A DNA stretch of 64,000 nt from Rhizohabitans arisaemae (GCF_025996515.1 NZ_BLRH01000060.1:1240001-1304000), one strand, 5' to 3'. Numbered from the stretch's first letter, positions 33,129 to 42,615 are shown. The notes: generated by a model from the letters alone, not told the origin. Program-made: numbers and translations.

Positions 33129-35614
33129 CGGGCACCCCCCGTAATCGGCTCGATCTCCGAGCGCACCAGCGCGCACGCCCGGTCCAGCACCCGGCGGCAG
33201 TCGCCGGGGTTTTCCCCGGTGACGATCACGGCGGCCAGCCGCGGCACCACGCCTCGCGGTGGCAGCAGCAGCCGGTCCCCCGGCTCGGCGAGCCGGATGA
33301 CCTCCACCACGCCGGGTACGGCCGCCGCGGCGGCCACGTCGAGCGCGCGGACCTCGCCGTCCTGAGGTGGGTAGAGGAACCTCACCTCCGCGTGGATGTC
33401 GCGGAGCTGTCTCAGCTCGGGCCGCAGGCCCAGCGCCAGGTCCATCGCGGCGGCGGTCAGGTCGACACCGGTCGCCAGCTTGCCGAGATAGGGGATGAAG
33501 TCGCCGCCGAGGCGCCCGTTGAGCTCGACCAGTCGCGGTCCGGCCGCGGTGAGCCGTACCTCCGCGTGGGTGACGCCGGTCTGCACGCCCAGCGCCCGGT
33601 GGGCCTCGATCACCAGGTCGACGAGGTCGTCCGCCCACGGCTCCTGCCGCCAAGGCGAGACGAGGTGCCCGACCTCCTCGAAGAAGGGGTCGAAGCCGAG
33701 CCGTTTGCGGGCTACGTTCACCGGTCGCACGTCCCCGTCGCCGACCACGGAGTCGACGCTGATCTCCGGCCCGGACAGGAACTCCTCCAGCAGCAGGCCG
33801 TCCAGGGGGTTCAGGCCCGGGTAGGCCGCCTCGGCCGCATGGTGGTAGAGGCCGCGCAGGTCGTCGGCGTCGTGCGCGATCACCACGCCGACGCTGCCCG
33901 CGAGCGACCGCGGTTTGACCACCACCGGGTAGCCGATGGCCTCCGCCGCGCGCAGCGCCTCCTCCTCGCCCCGCACATGGGCGAACCCGACCCCGGGGAG
34001 CCCGGCCTCGCGCAGCAGCCGGCGGGTCGCCAGCTTGTCGCGGCAGTTGCCCGCCGCGGCCGGGGACATGTGCGGCAGGCCCAGCCGCGCCGCCACGGCG
34101 GCGGTCTCCGCCAGCAGCACCTCGTGCCAGGTGAAGACCCCGGCCCGGCCCGGGGCGTCGCCGACGCACTCGGCCACCGCCCGGGTCAGCGCGTCCACCC
34201 CGGAGTCCGCCGCGCTGCGGTGCCCGGCGAGGTAACCCGACTGCCAGGTGGGCTCGGCGAGATCGACCAGGGCCACCTCGCACCGGGCCGCGGCGTCGGC
34301 GAGCGCGTACTCCCGGTAGGCCCGGCCGCCGCTGCCGACGAGCACGACCCGCTCGGGCGCGTCCGGATCGACCGGGGCGCAGCGGAAGTCGAACCCCTGG
34401 ATCGTACGGCGGATCGCCGCCTCCACCTCGGCGGTGCTCCGGCCCCGGAACCGGAACCGGGCGCCGGAGTGCTCGTAGCCGGAAAGGTCGGCCAGCGTCT
34501 GGCCCACCACGGGCACCCGCTGCGCGTAGGGGCCGCCGCTTTCGCCGTACACCGGCGGGCCGGCCGTGTCACCGTCGTCCGTGCGCCACCCCGCCGCCAC
34601 GACCCGGCACGGCCGGGCGGTCGCGGTCGGTATGAGCAGCCAGCCGCCGTGTTCCGCGCCGAGCCCGGTACGGCAGGCGTCGGGCAGGGGTTCGCCCATC
34701 TGGAGCGCGAAGGCGGCCGCCATCAGGTCGACGCCGTGCACCTCCTGCCACAGGAAGGGCACCTCCGCGCCGCCCGCGCGTGCTCCCACCTCCAGGACCT
34801 GCAGCTCCGGCTCCTCGGGCGTCCCCGACAGGAACAGCTCCAGGTGGAACACCCAAGGACCGGCGGACAGCGCGCGCACGACACCGGCGGTGAACCCGCC
34901 TATCGCCTGAGTCAGCCGCGGATCGTCCAGCTCCACCGAGCCGAGCGCCGTCCCCTCGGTGAACTCCAGGCAGGTGTTGAGGTAGCGCGACGCCCGCCAG
35001 GCGCCCAGGCCAGTCCCGGTGGCCACGCCGTCCACGTGCAGGATGTCATGCGGCAGGTACGGCTGCACCAGCATCGGCTTCTCACGCGGGAAGACGTACG
35101 CGTCCAGCTCCTCGGGCGAGCCGAGCCGGGTCACTCCGGCGCTCGCGGTGCCCCGCACCGGCTTGACCAGTACCGGCCAGCCGTGGACGGCGGCGAAGGC
35201 GGCGACCGCCGCATGGTCCGGCGCGGGTTCGGTGGCCGGTACGGGGACACCGGCCGCGGCCAGGCGCCGTGCCATGAGCAGCTTGTCGCGGAAGGGCGCG
35301 AGCTCGCTCAGGGTTTCGCCGGGAACGCCGAGTTCTCCGCGCAGTTCGGCCGCGAGGTCGAGGTCGACCTCGTGCAGCGCGACGATCCGGGCCGGCCAGC
35401 CGAACTCCTCCACCAGGGAGGCGACGGCGGCCCGTACCTCCTTGCCGTCCTCCGTGCTCCGCACGGTCCGCACCGCCGTGGCCTGCTCCGGCAGGGACCC
35501 GGCGGCGCGCTCGCTCGTCACATAGCTGACGCGGCACGCCTCGTGGTCGACGTAGGACGCGTAGTCCGCGTAACGGTCGCTCCATCGGTGGATGACGATG
35601 ACATGGTCGGGCAC
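33125..35614 (-). CDS. Tandem double ATP-grasp ligase
   Basis: 829 residues from the GTG at 35614 (GGAGGGG upstream). Two ATP-grasp modules lie head to tail, each about 400 residues. Module 1 has F-R-D-K-L-L-M-A-R-R-L-A-A-A-G-V-P-V-P, W-P-V-L-V-K-P-V-R-G and L-E-V-G-A-R-A-G-G. Module 2 has C-R-D-K-L-A-T-R-R-L-L, Y-P-V-V-V-K-P-R-S-L-A-G-S-V-G and V-E-L-N-G-R-L-G-G-D. Each holds the lysines and metal ligands of carboxylate-amine ligases. Such enzymes make acyl-phosphates and couple them to amines. It probably forms amide bonds in the product, possibly two in sequence. I do not recognise a characterised homologue of this didomain. Confidence 0.87.
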   Translation of the reverse strand: MPDHVIVIHRWSDRYADYASYVDHEACRVSYVTSERAAGSLPEQATAVRTVRSTEDGKEVRAAVASLVEEFGWPARIVALHEVDLDLAAELRGELGVPGETLSELAPFRDKLLMARRLAAAGVPVPATEPAPDHAAVAAFAAVHGWPVLVKPVRGTASAGVTRLGSPEELDAYVFPREKPMLVQPYLPHDILHVDGVATGTGLGAWRASRYLNTCLEFTEGTALGSVELDDPRLTQAIGGFTAGVVRALSAGPWVFHLELFLSGTPEEPELQVLEVGARAGGAEVPFLWQEVHGVDLMAAAFALQMGEPLPDACRTGLGAEHGGWLLIPTATARPCRVVAAGWRTDDGDTAGPPVYGESGGPYAQRVPVVGQTLADLSGYEHSGARFRFRGRSTAEVEAAIRRTIQGFDFRCAPVDPDAPERVVLVGSGGRAYREYALADAAARCEVALVDLAEPTWQSGYLAGHRSAADSGVDALTRAVAECVGDAPGRAGVFTWHEVLLAETAAVAARLGLPHMSPAAAGNCRDKLATRRLLREAGLPGVGFAHVRGEEEALRAAEAIGYPVVVKPRSLAGSVGVVIAHDADDLRGLYHHAAEAAYPGLNPLDGLLLEEFLSGPEISVDSVVGDGDVRPVNVARKRLGFDPFFEEVGHLVSPWRQEPWADDLVDLVIEAHRALGVQTGVTHAEVRLTAAGPRLVELNGRLGGDFIPYLGKLATGVDLTAAAMDLALGLRPELRQLRDIHAEVRFLYPPQDGEVRALDVAAAAAVPGVVEVIRLAEPGDRLLLPPRGVVPRLAAVIVTGENPGDCRRVLDRACALVRSEIEPITGGAR

Positions 35615-35679
35615 TGCCCCTCCCCGCGGGTGGCTTGCGAACGACGATCTGGCTGTGGACGGCCGGGCCGCCTACGGGC

Positions 35680-37128
35680 TCACCCCGGGCCCCCGGCGGC
35701 GATCACGATGTCTCGCAGGAGCAGCAGCAGCCCGGTGACCTCGTCGAAACCGGTGCCGACCGAGTTTTCGCGCAGGGTGCAGGTGAGTGCCTTCCCGTCC
35801 TGCACCTGGAGGTAGAAGGGGGCCCCGATGTTGCGTCCCCCGGTGCCGGTCCGCAGCTGTCGATCGGCGGATGTGTGCTCCTGCTGGTACTCGCCGAGAT
35901 AGTTGAAGAAGTAGCGGAAGTAACCGCTGACCGATCCGTCGAAGCAGCCGTTCACCGAGCCGCGGTAGCCGTACTCGCGACCCAGCTCAAGCACGTCGTC
36001 CACGTTGTAGGCGCCGTGCCGGTACGCGCGGAAGGAGTCCCAGTGGACCCGGCGGACCAGCGTGTCGAAGTCCTCCCCGGGCTCCGGCGCGACCACCAGC
36101 GGGACGACCTGGTTCTGGGCGGCGACCAGCGTCTCCCAGCGGGGGTCGGTGCGGTTGTTGGTGTAGACCGCCACCAGCAGCCGGTCCCGGCCGGTGCGGC
36201 GGTGGACGGCCAGGCAGAAGGCGGCGAGCACCACCGACGGCGGCGAGACCTCCAGCCGGTCCGCGATCCGGTTGGCGGCCTCGGCCGCCTCCTCGGAACC
36301 GAGCTGCGCCCAGCGGGTGGACAGGGCCGCGGCGCCCTCTGGCCCGTCCAGCCCCGGCTCCCGTTCCATCGCGGGGGCGGCCTGAAAGATCTCCCCCCAG
36401 AACTTCCGCGCCGACTTGCGCCGGTTCTGCCGGGCCGCCGACCACTGTTCGGCGGCGAGCTCGCGGCAGGTGGGCGCGGGCTCGGGGAGTCGCATGCCGT
36501 CCACGAGTACGCGGAACTCCCGATGCAGCTGGTTGATGGCCCACGCGTCGACGGCGATGTGGTGGAAGCAGATGACGAGGCGGACGGGCGCCCCCTGGGA
36601 GGTGATCACGCAGGCGCGCCAGGGCCGGTCTTTGACCAGGTCGAATGGGTCGGCCGCGGTCCGCTCCGCCGCTTCCTCCGCCGTCCGGGCGGGGTCGTCG
36701 CCCCCCTCGACCGGCTCCAGGCAGACCGAGGCGGGCTGCCAGATCGCCTGGACCAGACCGCCCGCGCCGTCGGGCTCGTAACGGGTGCGCAGCGACTCGT
36801 GACGTTCCTCGAGCGCCTCAAGCGCCTGCTCGACCGAGGGGAGGCTCGCGCCGTCCGGAAGCGCCCATATCTGGGGCAGGTTGCAGACCTCCGGGGGAAG
36901 TCGCTGGATCGACCGCCATAGGGAAAGCTGACCGAACGTCAATGGGGCGTGAATGACCGACAGTTGCTCCAAGGCCTGGAACCTCACCGAAATAAAACTG
37001 GTTTTGCCGGGGTATGCAGGTGGCAGACCGGCCCGCCTGAATCCCTCGGCGACCTCGGCGAGGGCATCGTGCGTCAAAGCACGAGAAGAACAAAAGAGGA
37101 AAATCGCCACTGAATCACAAGTGCCCAA
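35680..37128 (-). CDS. Stand-alone condensation-domain enzyme
   Basis: 482 residues if started at the TTG at 37128; a GTG at 37110 or the GTG at about 36987 are alternatives, since the fold only begins at H-A-P-L-T-F-G-Q-L-S-L-W. The catalytic motif is F-H-H-I-A-V-D-A-W, so both His and Asp are present and the usual Gly is Ala. There is no adenylation or carrier domain. It likely condenses or transfers an acyl chain between carrier proteins or to a free amine, complementing the C domain that ends the megasynthase. It is the first gene of the leftward operon. Confidence 0.82.
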   Translation of the reverse strand: MGTCDSVAIFLFCSSRALTHDALAEVAEGFRRAGLPPAYPGKTSFISVRFQALEQLSVIHAPLTFGQLSLWRSIQRLPPEVCNLPQIWALPDGASLPSVEQALEALEERHESLRTRYEPDGAGGLVQAIWQPASVCLEPVEGGDDPARTAEEAAERTAADPFDLVKDRPWRACVITSQGAPVRLVICFHHIAVDAWAINQLHREFRVLVDGMRLPEPAPTCRELAAEQWSAARQNRRKSARKFWGEIFQAAPAMEREPGLDGPEGAAALSTRWAQLGSEEAAEAANRIADRLEVSPPSVVLAAFCLAVHRRTGRDRLLVAVYTNNRTDPRWETLVAAQNQVVPLVVAPEPGEDFDTLVRRVHWDSFRAYRHGAYNVDDVLELGREYGYRGSVNGCFDGSVSGYFRYFFNYLGEYQQEHTSADRQLRTGTGGRNIGAPFYLQVQDGKALTCTLRENSVGTGFDEVTGLLLLLRDIVIAAGGPG

Positions 37129-37162
37129 CGCCTGGCTTCCGTCGAGCCAAAGGGCACCTGTG
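37116..37162. promoter_or_regulatory. Imperfect inverted repeat upstream of the condensation gene
   Basis: CACAAGTGCCC and GGGCACCTGTG face each other across about 25 bp. They overlap the possible start region of the leftward operon. This could be a regulator-binding site or an mRNA hairpin. Confidence 0.35.
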
Positions 37163-37575
37163 GATCAAGGTCGACCGGGATCACCAGTCCATTGACCACA
37201 GACGATGACGATAGCGCAGGGCTTCCATATGGGACAGAATCCTCTCAACATTTGAGACGGACATATTGTCAGCTGCGACTTCGACAATCCTTTACCTTGG
37301 GCCTCTCCTGCAAGGATCGGATCGCACACAACTCTTTCGATCCGATTTTAGAAATAATCCCCTATCAAGAATCGATCTTTCGAATTTAACCGGCCGACTA
37401 TTCCACCGGCTGTGTTGTCGCAACCCACCGGGATTGGACATGGCGAATACCGCGGAAATTGTCACGGCCTGCATGCGGTACGCCACGGAAGCGGGTGAGC
37501 CTTCGTCAGGGGCATCGGTGTCGATCGACGACCTGAGGTGTGTACGGCCGTCGGCCGGGCCCGCCTTCGGAAGCG
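37163..37575. promoter_or_regulatory. AT-rich promoter region of the leftward biosynthetic operon
   Basis: No gene is seen, and the base composition is much more AT-rich than the surroundings. It contains ATCGGATCG / CGATCCGAT (37316-37324 and 37338-37346), followed by TTTT, which could be an operator or a small terminator. It also contains several T-rich stretches usable as promoter boxes. The 3' end of the TPR gene is at 37576. Confidence 0.4.
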
Positions 37576-38865
37576 TCAGCGGACGGCGTTGAGCTTCGCC
37601 AGGGCCGCGCGCGCCCGAGGCGCGTGGATCGGGGAGAAGTGAGGGTTGAGCCGCAGCGCCCGGCCCAGGTGGATCTGGGCCTGGTCAAAGCGGCCGAGGC
37701 TGCGTTCGATCTCCGCCCGATGGTAGACGAACAGGGCCGTTCCGGTGCCGGCGTGGGACGCGTACCGCAGAGCCCGGGTGTCTCGGCCCGCCTTGTGCAG
37801 AGCCCAGCCGAGTGCGTCGGCGACCGTCGCCGCGGGCCGCCGCCGCCATTCGGCCAGCAGGTACCGTACGGCCAGACCGGGGTCACCGTGGTCGGCGTGG
37901 TACCGCCCCGCGGTGAGGGCGTCGGCGGTGTTCAGCCGCAGGTGCGCGGCGAGTACCGCGAATTGCCGCCGTGCGTCGGCGTGGCGTCCCAGCGCCGTGT
38001 ACAACTCTCCGAGTTCCAGGAGAGCGGTGGGCTCGGGATGTCGAATCACCGCGGTCCGGTAGCTGTTCAGCGCCTGTTCGGTACGGCCGAGTGCGGCCTC
38101 GGCCCGACCCGCGCCGACCAGCGCGGCGGTCATCCCCGGATCGGCCGACAGCGCCCGGCGGTAGGCCGCGAGCGCCTCACGGGGCCGTCCCCTCGACCAG
38201 GCGAGTTCTCCCAGGCGGTGTTCGCAGGACGCCGTCTCCTCCGGTGCCGACGCCATGGCCAGCGCCTTCGACAGCACCCGGGCGGCCCGGCCCGGAGCAC
38301 CCCGATAGGTGAGCAGGTTGGCGGCCCGGACGAAGGAGGCCACCCCTGGGCGCAGGTCGAGCATGCGCTGGGTGGCGGTCGTCGCCTCCCCGACCGCGCC
38401 GAGGTTGAGATGGGCGTCGGCGAGCACCCCGTAGGCCGCCGCGCTCGCCGGATCCAGGGCCAGGGCCTGGCGGGCGCTCCGTCGGGCCTGCCGGAAGTCG
38501 TGCCGTGCGATGGCCAGGTTCCCCTGAGTGATCAACGCCTCGACGTTGCCGGCCGGCTGCAGCCGCAGGGAGTGTTCGACGGCCCGTCGCGCCCGGGCAT
38601 GGTAGGCGGGGTCGGCGCCCGACCGGGCCTGCCGTAGGTAGCCGTCGGCGAGCGCGGCCCACCACCGTGCGTCGTCCGGGTGCGTGCGCAGGTACGCCTG
38701 CACCGCGGCGACGAACGCCTCGGGCGTCCCGTCCTGGGCGGGCGGTGGAGCGGAGACGTGGCCGTCCGCCGCCGAGATCGTGAGCGGAGCGCCCGGGCCG
38801 GTAAGCCCGAGCACGCCCGCGATCGCGGCAGCCGTACCGAGCAGCCGTACCGGTCGCTTCGTCAT
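37576..38865 (-). CDS. Secreted or membrane-anchored TPR-repeat protein
   Basis: 429 residues from the ATG at 38865. An N-terminal hydrophobic segment (residues 7-30) looks like a signal peptide or anchor. Tetratricopeptide repeats fill most of the rest; recognisable repeat ends are A-L-A-L-D-P, A-L-S-A-D-P and A-L-R-L-N-P. No enzyme domain is seen, so it is likely a protein-protein scaffold outside the membrane. It is the third gene of the DUF4331 / secreted / TPR operon. A longer open frame upstream overlaps the neighbouring gene and is ignored. Confidence 0.8.
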   Translation of the reverse strand: MTKRPVRLLGTAAAIAGVLGLTGPGAPLTISAADGHVSAPPPAQDGTPEAFVAAVQAYLRTHPDDARWWAALADGYLRQARSGADPAYHARARRAVEHSLRLQPAGNVEALITQGNLAIARHDFRQARRSARQALALDPASAAAYGVLADAHLNLGAVGEATTATQRMLDLRPGVASFVRAANLLTYRGAPGRAARVLSKALAMASAPEETASCEHRLGELAWSRGRPREALAAYRRALSADPGMTAALVGAGRAEAALGRTEQALNSYRTAVIRHPEPTALLELGELYTALGRHADARRQFAVLAAHLRLNTADALTAGRYHADHGDPGLAVRYLLAEWRRRPAATVADALGWALHKAGRDTRALRYASHAGTGTALFVYHRAEIERSLGRFDQAQIHLGRALRLNPHFSPIHAPRARAALAKLNAVR

Positions 38866-38888
38866 GGTCTGCCGGGCCGTCTCCTCGG

Positions 38889-39662
38889 CTAGCGGCGGCC
38901 CAGGCCGCCCGCGGCGGCGGCCACGTCGCTGATCGCCTTGGCGAGGAGGTTCACGCCCAGGAGCCCTACGGAGAACCCCGAAGGAATCGCCCGGGACGGC
39001 GCGCCCCTCCAGACGATGTCGAGCGTGGCCCAGGGCGTGCCGCCGGTGAAGTCGGTGCCCAGTGCCGTGTTGAGGTCCCGTGCCCAGGCGTTGGTCACGG
39101 TGAACTCGACGCGTCTCGGGCCGATACCGCCGTTGTGCGGGACGAACTGGCCGGTGGTGAGGGCTTGCGGAACGCTGAAGGTGGCCAAGACGAGTTCTCC
39201 GCCGGCCCGCGGCATGCCGTTGATCTTCGGGGTGGCCAGGACCGTACTGTTGCCGACCGCCGCGAACACGATCCAGAAGTCGTCGATCTCGTAAGTCGTA
39301 CCGGTGGCGGGGTTGGTCCACGCTATTCCGCCCGGGTAGCAGACCCGGCCGCTGGGGATTTCGATGTTGTCGTACCGCTCCCCGATGGGCATCGTGGCCG
39401 CGGTCCCGTTGTTGATGACCTGGACGGGGGCGATCCCCTTGAGGTGGCCACCCTGCTTGGCCACTCCGGAGAGGAACTCCCTGGAGAAGGTCAGCGTCGC
39501 CTCGCCCTCCTTGGAGAGGTAGCTCCCGATCTGGCCTGGGGCAAGGCATCCCTTGCCGGCCTGGTGCGGCCGAGCGGCGGCGTGGACGGGATCAGCGGTG
39601 ACGACCGCGGCGACGCAAGCCGTGCCGACGACGGCGGCGAGAAACGCGCGCTTGGAACGCAT
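38889..39662 (-). CDS. Secreted protein of unknown function
   Basis: 257 residues from the ATG at 39662 (AAGGAGAC upstream). A clear signal peptide (R-S-K-R-A-F-L-A-A-V-V-G-T-A...A-D-P-V-H-A-A-A) precedes a beta-rich region with W-T-N-P-A-T-G-T-T-Y and P-H-N-G-G-I-G-P-R-R-V-E-F. The C-terminus contains a second hydrophobic segment (G-F-S-V-G-L-L-G-V-N-L-L-A) that might anchor it. Function is not recognised. Its partners are a DUF4331 protein upstream and a TPR protein downstream. Confidence 0.7.
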   Translation of the reverse strand: MRSKRAFLAAVVGTACVAAVVTADPVHAAARPHQAGKGCLAPGQIGSYLSKEGEATLTFSREFLSGVAKQGGHLKGIAPVQVINNGTAATMPIGERYDNIEIPSGRVCYPGGIAWTNPATGTTYEIDDFWIVFAAVGNSTVLATPKINGMPRAGGELVLATFSVPQALTTGQFVPHNGGIGPRRVEFTVTNAWARDLNTALGTDFTGGTPWATLDIVWRGAPSRAIPSGFSVGLLGVNLLAKAISDVAAAAGGLGRR

Positions 39663-39743
39663 GACGGGTCTCCTTGAGCGATGTGAGTGAGGTCCTAGGT
39701 GGGAGAGACAGAACACCTGCGAAGCGCCGTACGACCCTGGGGG

Positions 39744-41126
39744 CTACAGCGGCGTCGCCAGATAGGGGAAGGTCGAGGTGACCGGCTTGGTCGGACGGCC
39801 ACCCTGGACGCCGGCGCCGACGCCCGGCAGCCCGGGCCCGGTCAGGGCGCCCTCCAGAATGCCCAGGACGATCGGGCTGACGTCGTCGTCGAGCCGCCGT
39901 CCGTTGGGGAAGCCCTGCCGGTCCCCGGCCAGGTATCCCAGCCGGGCGGGCCGAGCCGACACCGGTGTGCCCATGTTGAGGCGCAACTCCTCGGCCGCGA
40001 CCGGCTGCGCGGGGCCGGCGTCCCTGTTGAGCGCGTGGGAGTTGAGGCCGGTGATTCCGCGCAGCCAGACCTCTTCCAGGTCCCTGCGCGGTTCGGCCGG
40101 AGCCCGCACCCCGGTGAACGGCTCGATCGCCTTGGGCCTCGCCGGGTGGAGCACCGCCTCGTACAGCTCCGGCGTGGACCGGTCGGTCACCGGCGCCGAG
40201 GCGTTGTACCGGTCGTTCGCCCCGCACGGAAGCGCCACCGGGCAGCGGACGAACACCTCGTTGAACGTGGCGTTGCCCACCCGCGACACCTGGACGTACC
40301 TGGTCGACCCACCGGCCACGTTCACGCTGCGGCGAGCGGCGGTGGCCCACACCCCCACCACCGGATTGCGCCCGGAGTCACCGCGCAGCGCCAGCTCGGA
40401 CTTGGGCACCTGCAGGACCATGGTCGACACGTTCAGCGGAGTGCCGACGTTGATCGGTGGAACCGGGACCCCGAACCTGATCAGGGCGGTCGCCTTCAGA
40501 TTGGTGTAGAAGGGGTCGGCGGCCTGCCCCGCGTAGGTCTGGCCGCCGCCGGGCAGCCGCCGGATCGCCTCGCGGCGGAGCTTGTCGTAGTCGGGCATCA
40601 GCGGCGGGCCGAGGTGTGAGGGTGCGGCGATCGCGTCCCGTACCAGCGTCTCCGGCGGGCTCCCCGGCCGGAGCCGCTCCAGGGTGTAGTGCTGACGGAA
40701 CCGCAGGTGCGGGCTGGTCAACGAGGTCACCGGGCCCGTCACGAAGGGCAGCAGCCCACGCCTGTCCTCGTCGCGAAAGGTCCACCGATAGACGAGATCC
40801 GGTGTTCCGTCGCCGGTGTTGTCGACGTTGACGTCGTAGTGCGTGTCGACCGCGAAACGGTACGGAATCGGTGAGCGGGGAAGCTCGAACGGCTGGTAGT
40901 TGACGATCACCGTGATCGTCTCGGGCGCGTCCGGGCTGGTGAAGGCGTACAGGTCCGTCGCGTCCACCTGCGGGTCGGTCACCATCAGCGGCGCGTCCCA
41001 ATGACTTGAGGCCGTCGAACCGCCCATGAGCGGACCCGCGAGGAACCCCCCGGCGACCGCCAGCCCGGCCACGACGGCCGTCCCCACCACCCGGCCGTTC
41101 CGGCCGAACCCGCCACCGATCACCAC
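39744..41126 (-). CDS. DUF4331 domain-containing secreted protein
   Basis: 460 residues with an N-terminal hydrophobic signal (residues 12-35). The domain opens with the family pattern S-S-H-W-D-A-P-L-M-V-T-D-P-Q-V-D-A-T-D-L-Y-A-F. Four or more beta-rich segments follow. DUF4331 proteins are extracytoplasmic and of unknown function. A start at the adjacent GTG (41123) is equally possible. The organisation with a secreted protein and a TPR protein suggests a cell-envelope complex. Confidence 0.82.
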   Translation of the reverse strand: MVIGGGFGRNGRVVGTAVVAGLAVAGGFLAGPLMGGSTASSHWDAPLMVTDPQVDATDLYAFTSPDAPETITVIVNYQPFELPRSPIPYRFAVDTHYDVNVDNTGDGTPDLVYRWTFRDEDRRGLLPFVTGPVTSLTSPHLRFRQHYTLERLRPGSPPETLVRDAIAAPSHLGPPLMPDYDKLRREAIRRLPGGGQTYAGQAADPFYTNLKATALIRFGVPVPPINVGTPLNVSTMVLQVPKSELALRGDSGRNPVVGVWATAARRSVNVAGGSTRYVQVSRVGNATFNEVFVRCPVALPCGANDRYNASAPVTDRSTPELYEAVLHPARPKAIEPFTGVRAPAEPRRDLEEVWLRGITGLNSHALNRDAGPAQPVAAEELRLNMGTPVSARPARLGYLAGDRQGFPNGRRLDDDVSPIVLGILEGALTGPGLPGVGAGVQGGRPTKPVTSTFPYLATPL

Positions 41127-41289
41127 AGCCCCCCGGATACGCTCGGATCACAACCCGCAGTACCGTGATCGTGGTTTCCCCGCGGTGCCCGATGCGTCTC
41201 CCGAGCGGCTCACCGGCAATGACTTCGCCGTCTTTTAAGGGCTTGTTGACCTTCTTGGCCTCCCGGACGGGCGAGCCCGCCACACCGCG

Positions 41290-42615
41290 TCAGCTGGGGC
41301 GGCGTGAACGGGTGGCCGCCGCCAAGGGCCTGAAGTGGCCGGCGAACCAGTCACGGGCGAGGGCGGCGACCTGCTCCAGGGCTCCCGGCTCGGCGAAGAG
41401 GTGGGTGGCGCCGGGAACGATCTCAAGCCCGCTCTCGCAGCGCAGGTGTTTCCGAGCGGCCCGGTTCAGCTCAAGAACCAGCTCGTCGCGCCCGCCCACG
41501 ATCAACAGCGTAGGGGCGCGGACGGCGTCGAGTCGCGGCTCGGCCAGGTCGGGGCGACCGCCTCGTGATACGACGGCGGCGATGTCGTCACCCAGGTCCG
41601 CCGCCGCGCACAGGGCCGCCGCGGCTCCGGTGCTGGCGCCGAAGTAGCCGAGCGGAAGTCCCGCCGTCTCGGGTACCCGGTTCAGCCACCCGGTCGCCTC
41701 GACCGTCCTGCGGGAGAGCAGCCCGATGTCGAACACGTTGCGCCGGTCCAGCTCCTCCTCCGGTGTGAGCAGGTCGAACAGGAGGGTGGCGAGCCCGGCG
41801 CGGTTGAGCCGGCCGGCCACGTGGCGGTTGCGCGGGCTGTGCCGGCCGCTGCCGCTTCCGTGGACGAACACCACGATCCCGGTGGCGTCCTCAGGCAGGG
41901 CGAGTTGCCCGGGTAGCTGTACACCGCCGACGTCGACCTCCACCTCCCGGAGGTGATGGCCTGTCTCGTTCTTGTGCGCGAACGCCGCGGCGCGTCGCAG
42001 CAGGTCGACCACTTCGGCGTCGCCGGTCTGCGCGAAGTCGCGGTACCAGGCGCCGATCGCGTGGAAGAAGGGGGGAGTCTGCAGGCAGACGACCTCGTCC
42101 GCGACGTCCGCCATGGTGGCGGCCGTACTCGGCGGTCCGACGGGGACGGCCAGGACGACCCGTGCGGCGCCTCGGGAACGGGCCACCTGACAGGCGGCGC
42201 GCGCGGTACCCCCGGTGGCGATTCCGTCGTCCACCACGATCACCGTCCGTCCGGCCAGGTCCAGTGGCGGGCGGTCACCGCGGAATCGGCGGGCACGACG
42301 CTGCAGCTCGGGTCGCTCCCGGTCCTCGACCGCGGCCATCTGCTGCTGAGTCACGCCCGCCAGCCGCACGATGTCTTGGTTGAGGACGCGTACCCCGCCC
42401 TCCCCGATCGCCCCGAATCCGAGTTCGGGCTGGTACGGCACGCCGAGCTTGCGGACCAGGATCACATCGAGGGGCGCGCCCAAGGTTCGGGCCACTTCGA
42501 AGGCCACCGGTACCCCGCCCCGGGGCAGCCCTACGACGACGAGGTTCGCGGCGCCGGCTTGACTCCTCAGCCGCTCGGCCAGTTGTGCCCCGGCGTCCTG
42601 ACGATTGGCGAACAT
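41290..42615 (-). CDS. Phosphoribosyltransferase domain fused to an alpha/beta hydrolase
   Basis: 441 residues. The N-terminal half is a type I phosphoribosyltransferase-like domain with V-V-V-G-L-P-R-G-G and the PRPP loop V-I-V-V-D-D-G-I-A-T-G-G-T. The C-terminal half (from about residue 220) is a dienelactone-hydrolase-like alpha/beta fold with H-G-S-G-S-G and the nucleophile elbow F-G-A-S-T-G-A. The acid is in G-G-R-D-E-L-V and the His in G-A-T-H-L-F. This fusion is known in actinobacteria but its reaction is not established. The ATG at 42615 is chosen; a GTG at 42624 is possible. Confidence 0.83.
   Translation of the reverse strand: MFANRQDAGAQLAERLRSQAGAANLVVVGLPRGGVPVAFEVARTLGAPLDVILVRKLGVPYQPELGFGAIGEGGVRVLNQDIVRLAGVTQQQMAAVEDRERPELQRRARRFRGDRPPLDLAGRTVIVVDDGIATGGTARAACQVARSRGAARVVLAVPVGPPSTAATMADVADEVVCLQTPPFFHAIGAWYRDFAQTGDAEVVDLLRRAAAFAHKNETGHHLREVEVDVGGVQLPGQLALPEDATGIVVFVHGSGSGRHSPRNRHVAGRLNRAGLATLLFDLLTPEEELDRRNVFDIGLLSRRTVEATGWLNRVPETAGLPLGYFGASTGAAAALCAAADLGDDIAAVVSRGGRPDLAEPRLDAVRAPTLLIVGGRDELVLELNRAARKHLRCESGLEIVPGATHLFAEPGALEQVAALARDWFAGHFRPLAAATRSRRPS

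Noticed and set aside
31659-33365. 568-residue rightward open frame
   Set aside because: Antisense to the MFS gene, with long Gln/Asp/Gly runs and no domain.
33392-35815. 807-residue rightward open frame
   Set aside because: Antisense shadow of the ATP-grasp gene, rich in Gly/Arg/Gln/His, with no recognisable motif.
37576-39549. 657-residue version of the TPR gene
   Set aside because: The first 228 residues lie in the wrong frame over the secreted-protein gene and look like shadow sequence. The ATG at 38865 begins a good signal peptide.
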